Source of the DNA: Gammaproteobacteria bacterium
GTDB lineage: Bacteria; Pseudomonadota; Gammaproteobacteria; Acidithiobacillales; Acidithiobacillaceae
DNA: 64,000 nt
Assembly: GCA_023381645.1 (NCBI GenBank)
Contig: JAMCRJ010000089.1
Span: 1-64,000 of the forward strand
Reading direction: 5' to 3'
Below, piece by piece: positions 35,601 to 44,479 of the stretch. The first letter of the stretch is position 1, and each line of letters starts with the position of its first letter. Position numbers and translations under genes: made by a program. The notes beneath the pieces were generated by a model that was given only the letters and a program-made list of their open reading frames with translations, searched no databases and had not been told where the DNA came from.

Positions 35601-36524
35601 GGCCGTCGGATGGTTGTGGGTTTCCACTTTCATCAGAATGGCGGTGCGCTCTTCCGCTACGGCATATGCTCCCGACACGCCCACCGCGAAGGGCTGGCTC
35701 AGCGCGCCACCCGCCATGACCGCGGCATTGTCCTTATAGGCAGACAGGGTGCCCTGCGGATGCAGACGATGAGTTTCGCGAATCATGGCGAACAAGCTGA
35801 GGGCCTGATCCTGGCCATCCAGCCGGAAGGCCGCATTGAACACCTTGTGTCGGCAGTGCTCGGAATTGGCCTGCGCAAACATCATCAGCTCGGCATCACT
35901 GGGATCGCGGCCCAAGCCGGAAAAATAATCAAAAAGATAATCCAGTTCCGTCGGAGCGAGAGCGAGCCCCATATTGTTATTGGCCGAAAGCAAAGCGGCA
36001 CGCCCCTCTCTGTGCAGGGGAATGCGGGTCAGTGATGCGGGTTCCGGGTGGGCAAAAATGGCCTCTGCCGCCGCCCAGTCCGGCAACACCGACTCGGTCA
36101 TGGGATCGTGCAGAAGCCGACTCATGACCTGCAACTCCGCCGCGCTGAAGGCCGCATCGCCGGCTTTGCGCAAGCGATACGAAACCCCCCGTTCAATACG
36201 CCGCACCGCACCCAATCCACAGTGTCCGGCAATATCCGTCGCCTTGCTGGACCATGGCGAGATGGTCCCGAGACGGGGCACCACGCAAACTTCCGGTGCG
36301 TCCTCTGCATCTCCTTCAGGAGGTTCCCCGTAATACAGCAAAGCCGTCAGCACCCCCATTTCTGCCGACGTCAGGGGCGCGCCGAGATCAATCAGATGGA
36401 CGTATTGAGCGACTGCGCTCTGGACGGGGAAACCCTCGGCAACGAGGATGCGTAGCAAGTGTTGCACACGAAAGGCGGACAGCGCCGCAGAGCCGCGAAG
36501 CAGCAGCATGGGATGATCCCTCAT
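32658..36524 (-). CDS. purL: Phosphoribosylformylglycinamidine synthase
   Basis: The 1288-aa single-chain enzyme makes FGAM from FGAR, glutamine and ATP in purine synthesis. Visible regions: N-terminal linker domain, [13 protein letters not shown] near residue 222, [33 protein letters not shown] (given as [19 protein letters not shown]), a second synthetase half with GKDSLSM near residue 783, and a C-terminal class I glutamine amidotransferase with LGVCNGCQM (nucleophile Cys) and HGEG/HPER residues. It is the full-length long form. It lies 55 bp after purC in the same direction. Confidence 0.97.
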   Translation of the reverse strand: MRDHPMLLLRGSAALSAFRVQHLLRILVAEGFPVQSAVAQYVHLIDLGAPLTSAEMGVLTALLYYGEPPEGDAEDAPEVCVVPRLGTISPWSSKATDIAGHCGLGAVRRIERGVSYRLRKAGDAAFSAAELQVMSRLLHDPMTESVLPDWAAAEAIFAHPEPASLTRIPLHREGRAALLSANNNMGLALAPTELDYLFDYFSGLGRDPSDAELMMFAQANSEHCRHKVFNAAFRLDGQDQALSLFAMIRETHRLHPQGTLSAYKDNAAVMAGGALSQPFAVGVSGAYAVAEERTAILMKVETHNHPTAISPFPGAATGSGGEIRDEGATGRGGKPKAGLTGFSVSHLRIPGYIQSWESNPYGKPARIRSALDIMREGPLGAAAFNNEFGRPAIAGYFRVFECDQDGLHRGYHKPIMLAGGLGQIRPLLVEKKPLPEGAKVLVIGGPAMLIGLGGGAASSVASGAGDEQLDFASVQRGNPEMQRRAQEVIERCIALGEDSPILSIHDVGAGGLSNAIPELLHDGGRGGHLQLRAVPNEEQAMSPMQIWSNEAQERYVLAVAAADLPRFTEICARERCPWAVLGEATAEDALILEDSLLHDRPVDMALSALLGCPPRMERDSRHVQPDLRPLDLSGANLRAAAYAVLRHPSVASKEFLITIGDRSVGGLIHRDQMAGPWQVPVADCGVTAADFWNTHGEAMAIGERAPVAVLNPAASARLAIAEALTNLFAADVAALGDIKLSANWMAAADHPGEDAALYDAVRAAALELCPALDLAIPVGKDSLSMRTIWQEEGVEKAVVSPLSVIISAFAPVADLRKSWTPQWSAQPDTDLWLVDLGCGRLGASILAQTLGQMGNGAPDLDAPGLLRGLFTALQALRMRELVLAYHDRSDGGLWATLCEMSFASRCGADIQLPSGADSWSFLFAEEPGVVIQTSTAQHAQILQIFADAGLAGRAQVIGQVKADHWRLQIQQDGQSVLNEAVADLLRTWAETSNRMQALRDDPLCAQEAFAAVAAEEAPLFSRLSFTPQMPMIQTGARPRVAILREQGVNGQIEMAAAFHRAGFTAVDVHMSDLAAGRHRLPDFQAMAACGGFSYGDVLGAGAGWAKSILFHDRLRDDFAAFFADTSRLALGVCNGCQMLAELRDIIPGAAHWPHFARNRSEQFEARLAMVEVVDSPSLLFAGMAGTYAPIVIAHGEGRAHFAGDQPVVAPVTMRFVDAQGQPAVQYPANPNGSPQGVAGLCNEDGRVSILMPHPERAVRSLQMSWRPPEWGEATPWMQIFVNARKALG

Positions 36525-36579
36525 TCAAGAAACGCGGCAGGACGAGCCCGAAGACTATCCCGCGGGAAAGATTACGACT

Positions 36580-37302
36580 TTATGATGCTGCCGGAAGCGG
36601 CACACCCAGGCGGCGCGCGACTTCTACGTACGCTTCTACCACCCCGCCCAGGCCGCGGCGAAAGCGATCTTTATCCATTTTTTCCAGACTCCCGGCGTCC
36701 CAGAGTCGACAGCCGTCGGGGCTGAATTCATCGCCGAGATACAACTCACCGTCAAAACGCCCGAACTCCAGTTTAAAGTCCACCAGAATCAGATTCGCTT
36801 TTGCAAATAGTGCGGACAGCAGCATATTGACCCGCATCGTCCAACGGCGCATGACCTCTACCTCTTCTGCCGTCGCCCAACCAAAAGTACGAATATGGGA
36901 CGTGTTGATCATGGGATCGTGCAGCGCATCGTTCTTCAGGAAAAATTCCAGCGTCGGCGGCTCCAGAATCCGGCCCTCCTCGATACCCAGGCGCTTGGAC
37001 AAGGACCCCGCCGCCCGATTCCGCACCACACATTCCACCGGGATCATCTCCAGACGGCGCACCAGGCTTTCTCGCGCATTGAGGCGGCGGATAAAATGGG
37101 TCGGCACACCCTCACCCTGCAAATACTCCATGATGAAGGCATTGAACGCATTGTTTATCTCGCCTTTATGGGCGAGCTGCTCGACCTTTTCGCCATCAAA
37201 GGCCGAAGTGTCATCCTTGAAATGCAGGACCAACTCATCGGGTGATTCGCTGGCATAGACGATCTTGGCCTTGCCCTCATAGAGGGCGATGCGTTCATTC
37301 AT
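36580..37302 (-). CDS. purC: SAICAR synthase
   Basis: The 240-aa enzyme condenses CAIR with aspartate to SAICAR. It opens with [12 protein letters not shown], then [10 protein letters not shown] near residue 33, [13 protein letters not shown] near residue 90, and VDFKLEFG and [12 protein letters not shown] near the C-terminus, matching the family throughout. The ATG at 37302 is used because [13 protein letters not shown] is the family N-terminus; it overlaps the end of purB by 8 bp, so translation is coupled. The open frame extends upstream only through purB sequence. Confidence 0.96.
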   Translation of the reverse strand: MNERIALYEGKAKIVYASESPDELVLHFKDDTSAFDGEKVEQLAHKGEINNAFNAFIMEYLQGEGVPTHFIRRLNARESLVRRLEMIPVECVVRNRAAGSLSKRLGIEEGRILEPPTLEFFLKNDALHDPMINTSHIRTFGWATAEEVEVMRRWTMRVNMLLSALFAKANLILVDFKLEFGRFDGELYLGDEFSPDGCRLWDAGSLEKMDKDRFRRGLGGVVEAYVEVARRLGVPLPAAS

Positions 37303-38605
37303 CGGGTTGTCCTTCCGGAAAGACGCGAGCGAAAATGGCGTCCACATTGCGGGTGTGATAGCCAAGATCAAACAACTCCGCCAGTTCCGGCGCGCTCAGA
37401 TAAGGCTGAATCTGTGGGTCCGCTGCCAGGAGAGATTTGAAGTCCGCATTCGCCTCCCAGACCTGCATCGCGTTGCGCTGCACCACCCGGTATGCGTCTT
37501 CGCGCAGCATGCCCTTCCCGGTGAGCGCCAGCAGCACCCGCTGTGAGAAAATCAGGCCATGCATCTTGTGCAGATTATCCAGCATCCGCTGCGGATAAAC
37601 CACGAGCCCTTCCAGCAGGCCGCTCGCCCGATGGAACATGAAGTCCATGACGATGCAGGCATCGGGGCCGATCACCCGCTCCACACTGGAGTGCGAAATA
37701 TCGCGCTCATGCCAGAGGGCGATGTCCTCCAGCGCCATGCCCGCATAACCACGCAGCAGGCGGGCGAGACCGGTCAGATTCTCGGAGAGGATAGGATTGC
37801 GCTTGTGGGGCATGGCGGAACTGCCCTTCTGCCCGGCGGTGAATGGCTCCTCCGCCTCCAGCACCTCGGTGCGTTGCAGATGTCGGATTTCCACGGCGAT
37901 CTTCTCGATGGACCCGGCAATCACTGCGAGGGTGCCGAAAAACTCGGCGTGACGGTCCCGGGAAATGACTTGCGTACTGGCCAGTTCCGGGGACAGCCCC
38001 AAATCCGCACAGACCGCTTCTTCGACGCCGGGATCAATGTTGGCAAACGTTCCGACGGCCCCCGACAACATGCCCGCAGACACAGCGTCTATGGCACTGA
38101 TCAGGCGTTGCCGGTTGCGCTGCGCTTCGGCACACCACACCGCCACCTTCAAACCAAAAGTGATGGGCTCCGCGTGAATGCCATGGGAGCGGCCGATCAT
38201 CACGGTGTCCTTGTGCTTCCAGGCCAGGTGCGCCAGCGCCTGGTACAGGCGATCCATCCCTTCCAGCAGCAGTGCCCCGGAACGCCTCAACTGTAGCGCA
38301 AAACCCGTATCGACCACGTCCGAAGAGGTCAGGCCAAGGTGGATGAAGCGGCTGGACGGCCCCACATGCTCGGCCACGGACGTCAGAAAGGCAATGACGT
38401 CGTGTTTGACTTCCAGCTCAATTTCCGCAATACGGGCGCTATCAAAAGCCGCTTTCGCCTCGATCTCGGCCAGGGCGTCGGCGGGAATCTGCCCGCGCAC
38501 CGCCAGCGCCCGGCAGGCTGCCAGTTCCACGTCGAGCCAGGCCTGATATTTGGCATCCTGCGTCCATAAGGCACCCATTTCCGGGCGCGTATAGCGCTCG
38601 ATCAT
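37295..38605 (-). CDS. purB: Adenylosuccinate lyase
   Basis: The 436-aa enzyme cleaves SAICAR and adenylosuccinate, releasing fumarate. The family signature [14 protein letters not shown] lies near residue 260, with TSSDVVDTG near residue 92 and [10 protein letters not shown] near residue 140, including the catalytic histidine and serine loop. It begins [11 protein letters not shown], the normal start, and overlaps bamC by 4 bp (ATGA). It is central in the run dapA-bamC-purB-purC-purL. Confidence 0.97.
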   Translation of the reverse strand: MIERYTRPEMGALWTQDAKYQAWLDVELAACRALAVRGQIPADALAEIEAKAAFDSARIAEIELEVKHDVIAFLTSVAEHVGPSSRFIHLGLTSSDVVDTGFALQLRRSGALLLEGMDRLYQALAHLAWKHKDTVMIGRSHGIHAEPITFGLKVAVWCAEAQRNRQRLISAIDAVSAGMLSGAVGTFANIDPGVEEAVCADLGLSPELASTQVISRDRHAEFFGTLAVIAGSIEKIAVEIRHLQRTEVLEAEEPFTAGQKGSSAMPHKRNPILSENLTGLARLLRGYAGMALEDIALWHERDISHSSVERVIGPDACIVMDFMFHRASGLLEGLVVYPQRMLDNLHKMHGLIFSQRVLLALTGKGMLREDAYRVVQRNAMQVWEANADFKSLLAADPQIQPYLSAPELAELFDLGYHTRNVDAIFARVFPEGQPDE

Positions 38606-39735
38606 GCCTTATCTCCGTTTTTGGGAGACAGGCCCGACTGCAGCTTGTCGAGAATTTCTGCAGACCATTTGGGCGCATCCTTGCCCACGCCCGGCGTCGT
38701 CTCCAGGACGCTGCCCGTATCGTCTTTCATGCGCAGCAGCGTCACCCGGACAGAAACGGGCTTCTGTTTCTCCCGGCTGCTCCATATTGCCTTGATATTA
38801 TCCCACGTCCGCTGGAAGATGCCGCCGATGAAGCTCTGCTTCTGACCTGCCTTTGCACCACCCTCCCGGACCTGCACTTCCCATATCCCGGTGCCTTCCT
38901 TTTGCACGGGATAGCCCAGCCCCTGCAAGACCACTTGCACCGCGGGCTCCGCCTTGGCGGGGACGGCATTCAACACCAGATAAGGGCCGCGGTCGTCCCG
39001 GTAGCGGGTCACTTTGATCTCCGGTATTTCTGCGAGAATGGATTCCTCGCTCAGACGTTTTTGCACCGCTTCCATAATCTGACGATTATGCCCGGCGTCG
39101 GCGGGCACCTTCTTCCACCCCACGCTACTGCCGTTGGGATTATTCCAGAGGCGTTCCTGTTGTATCGTCAGGATTTCCACACCCTTTTCACCAGCACTCA
39201 GGTGAAAGGTGTATTTCTCCCGATAGGTTGGTGCGACAGTACGCCCCAGCACAAAGGCCAGACCACTGCGGAAATCACGCCAGTCGGTGACCAGTTCACC
39301 CTGTTCAGGAGAAAATTTCGCCACGGAGGTATCATCTGCCGCCAGTACCGCTTTCAGGGCGGCCCAAATTCGCTCTGGCCGGGCGGCCGTGCTCAACCGC
39401 AAGTCCGCACCGCTACCCAGAATCTGCGCTCCCACGCCAGCGAGGGATTTTTCCTCTACCGGCTGCTGCCCGGCCGCCTCGTGAGGTTGAAACAGTCCAT
39501 AGCCACCGGAGGCGCTATTCGTATTCGTTGGCAACTCGCTGGAAGTCACCGCCCCCCCCGGTATGGTAACCCCCGGTTGCGGCGCCTGGACCAGCAGGTC
39601 CGGCGGGATCTTCAGGGGTTCCATCACCTTGGAATCCTGGTATTGGGGCCCGTTGTTGGACTTAAAGAAGGGAATGTACGAACACCCCCCCAAACCCAGA
39701 GTGGCAACCACGGCAAGAGCTACGTAACGGCGCAT
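38602..39735 (-). CDS. bamC: Outer membrane assembly lipoprotein BamC
   Basis: The 377-aa lipoprotein is a subunit of the BAM complex that inserts beta-barrels in the outer membrane. The signal peptide ends in a lipobox LGGC (MRRYVALAVVATLGLGGC), followed by an unstructured stretch and two helix-grip domains (TAARPERIWAALKAVL near residue 117; VQKRLSEESILAEIP further on). The start at 39735 has GGAG upstream; the open frame is longer but starts before the signal peptide. It is paired with dapA, as in many proteobacteria, and overlaps purB. Confidence 0.88.
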   Translation of the reverse strand: MRRYVALAVVATLGLGGCSYIPFFKSNNGPQYQDSKVMEPLKIPPDLLVQAPQPGVTIPGGAVTSSELPTNTNSASGGYGLFQPHEAAGQQPVEEKSLAGVGAQILGSGADLRLSTAARPERIWAALKAVLAADDTSVAKFSPEQGELVTDWRDFRSGLAFVLGRTVAPTYREKYTFHLSAGEKGVEILTIQQERLWNNPNGSSVGWKKVPADAGHNRQIMEAVQKRLSEESILAEIPEIKVTRYRDDRGPYLVLNAVPAKAEPAVQVVLQGLGYPVQKEGTGIWEVQVREGGAKAGQKQSFIGGIFQRTWDNIKAIWSSREKQKPVSVRVTLLRMKDDTGSVLETTPGVGKDAPKWSAEILDKLQSGLSPKNGDKA

Positions 39736-39772
39736 GCAAAACTCCACTGAACGCGACCAGGCGCGAGAATGA

Positions 39773-40648
39773 TCAGATACACTGCGCCCGGCGCAAACTT
39801 TCGCGCAGACGCTCATGATGAACGGACGAAAGAGTGGTCAGGGGCAGGCGCAGAACGGACTCCATGCGGCCCATTTCGTGCAGGGCCCATTTGATCGGGA
39901 TGGGGTTGGACTCCAGAAAGAGATCCCGGTGCAATCCTGTCAATTGCGCGTTGACCGCACGGGCGCCCACAAAGTCTCCAGCCAGTGCCAGGTCACACAT
40001 CCGTGCCATCAGTCGGGGCGCTGCGTTGGCGGTAACGGAGATCACACCGCGCGCACCCAACGCCATGGCTGCAAGGGCGGCACCGTCATCACCGCTGTAA
40101 ACCTGAACCTGATCCCCGCACAAGGCCAGAATTTCGGCGACCCGTTCGACTTTGCCGCTTGCTTCCTTGATGCCGACGATATCCGCACGTGGCGCCAGGC
40201 GCGCCACCGTCTCGGGTAATATATCACCAGCAGTGCGACCAGGAACGTTGTAGAGAATGATGGGAAAATGGCAGTGCTCAGCGATCGCCGAATAGTGTTG
40301 GAACAGGCCTTCCTGGGTGGGCTTATTGTAATAGGGGGAAACCAGCAGCGCTGCATCGGCCTTGACTTCCATGGCCGCACGGGTGAGCTCTATGGCCTCA
40401 TGGGTCGCGTTGGCCCCGGTTCCGGCGATCACCGGAACGCGCCCCCTGGCCTGTTCCACCACCGTCTGGATCACCGCCACATGTTCCCTCATTTCCAGGG
40501 TGGCGGATTCTCCGGTAGTGCCGACGGCGACCAGCGCGTGCGTCCCTTCGGCGATGTGCCACTCCACCAGTTCACGGAGTGCAGTATCATCTATTGCCCC
40601 GTCCACCTGCATGGGCGTCACCAAAGCTACCATACTGCCATGAAACAT
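39773..40648 (-). CDS. dapA: 4-Hydroxy-tetrahydrodipicolinate synthase
   Basis: The 291-aa aldolase starts the lysine/diaminopimelate pathway from pyruvate and aspartate semialdehyde. Motifs: VALVTPM at the N-terminus, VGTTGESATL near residue 42, SPYYNKPTQEGLFQHY near residue 103, YNVPGRTAGD with the active tyrosine near residue 133, and GIKEASG with the Schiff-base lysine near residue 160. Length is normal. It is the first gene of the dapA-bamC-pur run. Confidence 0.96.
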   Translation of the reverse strand: MFHGSMVALVTPMQVDGAIDDTALRELVEWHIAEGTHALVAVGTTGESATLEMREHVAVIQTVVEQARGRVPVIAGTGANATHEAIELTRAAMEVKADAALLVSPYYNKPTQEGLFQHYSAIAEHCHFPIILYNVPGRTAGDILPETVARLAPRADIVGIKEASGKVERVAEILALCGDQVQVYSGDDGAALAAMALGARGVISVTANAAPRLMARMCDLALAGDFVGARAVNAQLTGLHRDLFLESNPIPIKWALHEMGRMESVLRLPLTTLSSVHHERLRESLRRAQCI

Positions 40649-40801
40649 GATCCAGCTCCCGCTTTAACGCATGCCATTTCTGCTAGGGATGGTACTTGCC
40701 CGACGGCGGGCTTGGCAAGGCAAGATTCACCCGCACCGCCCACGCTCTGGGCACGGAATGGCTTTCAGCGTATTCAGAATGAGACGATCAGAGTGAAAAA
40801 G

Positions 40802-40877
40802 TGGCGCTCCCAAGGGGGTTCGAACCCCTGTTACCGACGTGAGAGGCCAGTGTCCTAGACCACTAGACGATGGGAGC
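40802..40877 (-). tRNA. tRNA-Glu (anticodon CTC)
   Basis: Complete cloverleaf with encoded CCA. Acceptor GCTCCCA pairs with TGGGAGC; the anticodon loop is CTCTCAC, giving CTC. The D arm and GGTTCGAACC T arm are standard. It lies upstream of and in the same direction as dapA, and has no island beside it. Confidence 0.93.
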
Positions 40878-40932
40878 GGAGCGCAAATTATAAGCTCCTT
40901 TTTCCCAAAAGCAAGATGCGGCCGATGCTCCT

Positions 40933-41610
40933 TCAGCCAGCATATTGCAGAATGGCCCAGAACTGCAGCGCCGTACCAGCGATGACAAAAACATGCCAGA
41001 TGGAATGGAAATACTTCCAGTGATCCAGCAAAAAAAAGAGGACGCCTATGGTATAGGCCAGCCCGCCAGCGGCCAACCACCACAAAAACCAGCCGGGTGC
41101 CGAATTATAGAGCGGCACGGCGGCGAATACCGCCAACCAGCCCATGAGGAGGTAGAGCCAGAGAGAGATCGATTGCGCGCGCGTCCCGGTCATAGCCAGC
41201 AGAGTGATGCCCAGCGCCGCCAGGCCCCACTCCACGGTCAGCAGCACCCAACCCCACGAGCCATGGAGCACCATCAGCGTCACCGGGGTGTAAGTGCCGG
41301 CAATAAGGAGATAGATGGCGGATCGGTCCACCAACTGAAAAGCCTGTTTAAGTCGCCCCGATGGCAGAATGTGATAGATGGTCGAAGCGCCGTACAGCAT
41401 CACAATGGTAACCACGAATATACCGATAGTGACTACCGCGAGAGGGGTGCTGCGGAGACCCGCGCCAACGATCCACAGCACAAAAACCAGCGGGGCCCCG
41501 ACCGCGCCTGCGCCATGCAGCAGACTGTTAATCCACTCTTCAACACGGGTCTGATCCCGCACCATACCGCTCGAATTCAGCTCCATCACCTGTCCGCCAT
41601 TCTGCATCAT
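40933..41610 (-). CDS. Hemolysin III family (PAQR/TrhA) membrane protein
   Basis: The 225-aa protein has seven hydrophobic segments and the PAQR motif set: EEWINSLLHGAGAVGA near residue 24, MLYGASTIYH near residue 72, DRSAIYLLIAGTYTPV near residue 94 and a C-terminal HSIWHVFVIAG with the metal-binding histidines near residue 203. The family is thought to tune membrane lipid homeostasis (TrhA). It is a single gene between tRNA-Glu and the amidase. Confidence 0.92.
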   Translation of the reverse strand: MMQNGGQVMELNSSGMVRDQTRVEEWINSLLHGAGAVGAPLVFVLWIVGAGLRSTPLAVVTIGIFVVTIVMLYGASTIYHILPSGRLKQAFQLVDRSAIYLLIAGTYTPVTLMVLHGSWGWVLLTVEWGLAALGITLLAMTGTRAQSISLWLYLLMGWLAVFAAVPLYNSAPGWFLWWLAAGGLAYTIGVLFFLLDHWKYFHSIWHVFVIAGTALQFWAILQYAG

Positions 41611-41659
41611 CCATTTGAGTTGGTTATAACATAATCATCCGGATCCCCGCCATGACGCG

Positions 41660-42988
41660 TCAGGCTCCCATGATGGGAACACGCAGATGTGCTCCGGGCT
41701 GACCCTCTCCGTACGGCAGATTGTTGGCCAGACGCAAAGCCTCTACGCTCAGCCCGTACCGGTGCGCCACATCCGCCAGGTTTTCCGCTTTTCCCAGCAC
41801 ATGTCGCGTCGCAGACCATGCGCTATCCGCTGGTGGTGCGTTCACAAAATGGGCGAGTACCGCGTCATGCATGGTGCGCGCAAGCAGTTGACGGAAATCC
41901 GGGTCACGCAGGCGTTGCTCCTCCTGGGGGTTGGAAATAAAGGCAGTCTCCACCAGCATGGACGGTACATCCGGGGCGCGCAGCACTACGAAATTGGCGT
42001 GCTGCACGGCAGCGTTGTGCAAATCCTCCACCCCGGCCAACCCGCGAATCATAATGTCCGCAGCAGCAGCCGCCGCGTTCATGGCAGCCGTCTGGGTCAT
42101 ATTGATGAGTACCTCGTTGAGCATAAGATCATGCACCCCCGATTGTACGTCGCCGAGGAGAGGATCAGCGGCATTCTGCGTTCTGGCCAGCCAGCGGGCC
42201 GCCGCACTGGTCGCCCCCGTTTGCGACAGCGCCCAGACCGTCGAACCGCGTACCGTTCGCTGCGGAAAGGCGTCCGCATGAATTGAGACGAAGAGGTCGG
42301 CACGCTGCGCCAAGCCCAGGTGCATACGATCCATGAGCGGCACATAGCGATCGGTATCACGGGACATGACCAGACGCATTCCGGGGGTGCTGCGGATCAG
42401 TCGGGCCAGAGACAGAGCAACATCCAGCACGACATCCTTCTCGCAGGTCCCCCTGGCACCGATGGCACCCGGATCGTGGCCGCCATGGCCGGGGTCCAGG
42501 CAGACCACAATGGGCCGTCCCGCCCCGGCAACGGGATGCGAACGGGAGGACTCCACCGCAGTCCCAGCGACGGGCATCAAGTCCAGCACCAGGCGATGTG
42601 AAGCACCACCACCGGGACCCAGAGAGAAACTGTGCCAGCGTACCGTTTCCCGCAAAGGCAAGCGCAGCACCACCCCGGCGGCGCTCTCGTTCATCTCTGC
42701 TCCGCCCTGCAGTGGTCCCAACGCAGGCACCACGGGACGGCCAAGCCAAGGCTGTACGCCGGGCAACTCGATATGCAGCACTTCACCCACGCTACGGATC
42801 ACCGGTGCAGCCGTCAAACGCCGGTTGAGATCAAAGACCAGACGCACACCCTGCCCGTAGCGACCCACACGCAGCCCACGGAGCTGCGCGGCGGCGGCCA
42901 TATTCCAGCCGCACAACAATGCGCCGCCCAGCGCAGCCTGTCGCAGGAACTGCCGCCTTGAGGAACCCGCATCAGACTTCCCGGCCAT
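41660..42988 (-). CDS. N-acetylmuramoyl-L-alanine amidase (AmiC-like, Tat-exported)
   Basis: The 442-aa periplasmic enzyme cuts septal peptidoglycan during cell separation. A twin-arginine signal (SSRRQFLRQAALGGALLCGW) is followed by an AMIN domain (LRVGRYGQGVRLVFDL), the Amidase_3 domain with VCLDPGHGGHDPGAIG (zinc ligand) near residue 170, SIHADAFP near residue 237 and VETAFISNPQEEQRL with the catalytic glutamate near residue 347, and a C-terminal LysM-like end (VLGKAENLADVAHRYGLSVEALRLAN). AmiC of E. coli also uses Tat export. It is separate from the downstream thioredoxin operon. Confidence 0.9.
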   Translation of the reverse strand: MAGKSDAGSSRRQFLRQAALGGALLCGWNMAAAAQLRGLRVGRYGQGVRLVFDLNRRLTAAPVIRSVGEVLHIELPGVQPWLGRPVVPALGPLQGGAEMNESAAGVVLRLPLRETVRWHSFSLGPGGGASHRLVLDLMPVAGTAVESSRSHPVAGAGRPIVVCLDPGHGGHDPGAIGARGTCEKDVVLDVALSLARLIRSTPGMRLVMSRDTDRYVPLMDRMHLGLAQRADLFVSIHADAFPQRTVRGSTVWALSQTGATSAAARWLARTQNAADPLLGDVQSGVHDLMLNEVLINMTQTAAMNAAAAAADIMIRGLAGVEDLHNAAVQHANFVVLRAPDVPSMLVETAFISNPQEEQRLRDPDFRQLLARTMHDAVLAHFVNAPPADSAWSATRHVLGKAENLADVAHRYGLSVEALRLANNLPYGEGQPGAHLRVPIMGA

Positions 42989-43072
42989 AGCGCCCCCACT
43001 ATTCTTTATAACTGTTGAGTTATAGTGGTAAGTTAGAGCTTATCCGGAAGAAGTCAAGGTAATGCACGGGTT

Positions 43073-43507
43073 TCAGACCCCCTGTCCCGTCAACCAGCGC
43101 TGAAGTTCCGCTGCACCCATGGCACCGCTCATCCGCGCCAGCTCTTTTCCAGCCTTGAAAAGCACCATGGTGGGGATGGAACGAATCTGGAAGCGGCTAC
43201 CGATTTGCTGTTCATCTTCGGTATTCACCTTGGCAAAGAGCACACGCCCCCGCATCGACCGACCAGCCTGCTCAAACTGCGGTGCCATGGTTCGGCAGGG
43301 CCCGCACCAGGGGGCCCAGAAATCGACCAGCACCGGCAATTCGTTTTTCTGAATATATTCGGAAAAACTGCTACTGTTGAGATTGACGGGATGGTCAGGA
43401 AAAATCGGTGCGTGGCATTTGCCACACTTGGGGTTTTCCCCCAGACGCTCTTTGGGCACCCGGTTGACGGCACCGCAAGCAGGACAAAGCAATATCACGG
43501 ATGTCAT
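43073..43507 (-). CDS. trxC: Thioredoxin 2
   Basis: The 144-aa protein is a zinc-binding thioredoxin of the TrxC type. Two CxxC pairs form the N-terminal zinc site (LLCPACG near residue 8 and CGKC near residue 28), and the redox motif WAPWCGPC lies near residue 70. The longer frame starts upstream, but MTSVILLCP is the family start and has GGGGGAAG before it. It follows grxC by about 30 bp and is the last gene of the arsR-RND-rhodanese-grx run. Confidence 0.93.
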   Translation of the reverse strand: MTSVILLCPACGAVNRVPKERLGENPKCGKCHAPIFPDHPVNLNSSSFSEYIQKNELPVLVDFWAPWCGPCRTMAPQFEQAGRSMRGRVLFAKVNTEDEQQIGSRFQIRSIPTMVLFKAGKELARMSGAMGAAELQRWLTGQGV

Positions 43508-43538
43508 AACTTCCCCCCGATGTTTCATCGAACCGCTA

Positions 43539-43826
43539 TTATCCACACCCCTCGCCATCTTCCTGCAACAGGGCATCCAAGGCACCGCGACGATCCAGTG
43601 CGGCAAGGTCATCATAGCCGCCGATATGTCGGCCGTTGATAAACACCTGCGGCACCGTATGCCGCCCATGTGCGAGCTTCAGCATGCTCTGGCGCAGCGC
43701 GGGGTCCCGATCCACCCGGAGGATTTCAGGGGTGATCCCCTTACTGCACAGCAGCGCTTCTGCGCGTCGGCAATACGGGCAGGTGCCCGTCGCGTACATT
43801 TGCACCACCGCCCCTTTCACGATCAC
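43539..43826 (-). CDS. grxC: Glutaredoxin 3-like protein
   Basis: The glutaredoxin has the active site GTCPYCRRAE and the glutathione-binding segments VPQVFINGRHIGGYDDL near residue 60 (given as TVPQVFING and GGYDDL). It reduces disulfides with glutathione. The start is uncertain: GTG at 43826 overlaps the rhodanese stop (GTGA), while GTG at 43808 or ATG at 43802 would match other family members better. The C-terminus is the usual length. It sits between a rhodanese and thioredoxin 2. Confidence 0.9.
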   Translation of the reverse strand: MIVKGAVVQMYATGTCPYCRRAEALLCSKGITPEILRVDRDPALRQSMLKLAHGRHTVPQVFINGRHIGGYDDLAALDRRGALDALLQEDGEGCG

Positions 43827-44248
43827 TTCTCTACCGGCAACCCGGCACTCCGCCACGCGCCGATCCCGCCTCTCAGACTGTAAATCTTGTCAAACCCGGC
43901 TTTTTTCAGGCTGGCCGCGGCGCGCGATGAACGCATGCCACTCGCGCACTGGCAGATGACATGATGACCACGATGCTTCTCCAGATCCTGCATATATTTG
44001 GGCAAGTCACCCAGAGGAATGTGCCGGGCACCCGGCAGATGCCCCTGCGACCACTCTTTCTGCTCCCGCACATCGATGATGACCGCATCTTCATGGTTGA
44101 TCAACCGTACCGCGGTCGCCGGGTCTACTTCATGGATACCCGCCGCCCTCCGCGTCAATGGCCCCTTGAAAATCATGATGATCAGCGCCACTGCCCCAAG
44201 CAGCAAGGGCCACTGCGACTCGATGAAGAAAAGAATTTTATGGTCCAT
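43823..44248 (-). CDS. Membrane-anchored rhodanese-like sulfurtransferase
   Basis: The 141-aa protein has one N-terminal membrane helix (WPLLLGAVALIIMIF) and a single rhodanese domain: DVREQKEWSQGHLPGARHIPLGD near residue 60 (given as DVREQKEWSQGHL) and the active-site loop CQCASGMRS near residue 100 with a cysteine followed by R at the loop end. It transfers sulfane sulfur and faces the side set by its anchor. It is flanked by DUF2892 upstream and glutaredoxin downstream. Confidence 0.9.
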   Translation of the reverse strand: MDHKILFFIESQWPLLLGAVALIIMIFKGPLTRRAAGIHEVDPATAVRLINHEDAVIIDVREQKEWSQGHLPGARHIPLGDLPKYMQDLEKHRGHHVICQCASGMRSSRAAASLKKAGFDKIYSLRGGIGAWRSAGLPVEK

Positions 44249-44251
44249 GGC

Positions 44252-44473
44252 TTAGCGTCCGCAGGTCCCGGAACCCGGCACTCCGAACTTGAGCAGGATG
44301 CGATCCAGCGGGCAGAAACAGGTGAAACCACTTTGCAGCAGGTTGAAACCCACAAAGAGGGTGACAATCAAAAACCACTCGTTCACAAAAACAGGACTGG
44401 CCGGAGCACCCAGCGCCACGCTGAGCAATACAAAAAAACCGGCAACCACCCGCACCCAACGTTCAGTATTCAT
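44252..44473 (-). CDS. DUF2892 (YgaP-type) membrane protein
   Basis: The 73-aa protein has two hydrophobic helices and the motif NLLQSGFTCFCPLDRILLKFG, given here as GFTCFCPLD. This is the DUF2892 domain, which in E. coli YgaP is fused to a rhodanese domain. Here it is a separate small gene next to a rhodanese, 3 bp away, so the pair corresponds to a split YgaP. It is preceded by the RND pump gene, 6 bp away. Confidence 0.9.
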   Translation of the reverse strand: MNTERWVRVVAGFFVLLSVALGAPASPVFVNEWFLIVTLFVGFNLLQSGFTCFCPLDRILLKFGVPGSGTCGR

Positions 44474-44479
44474 CCGCAG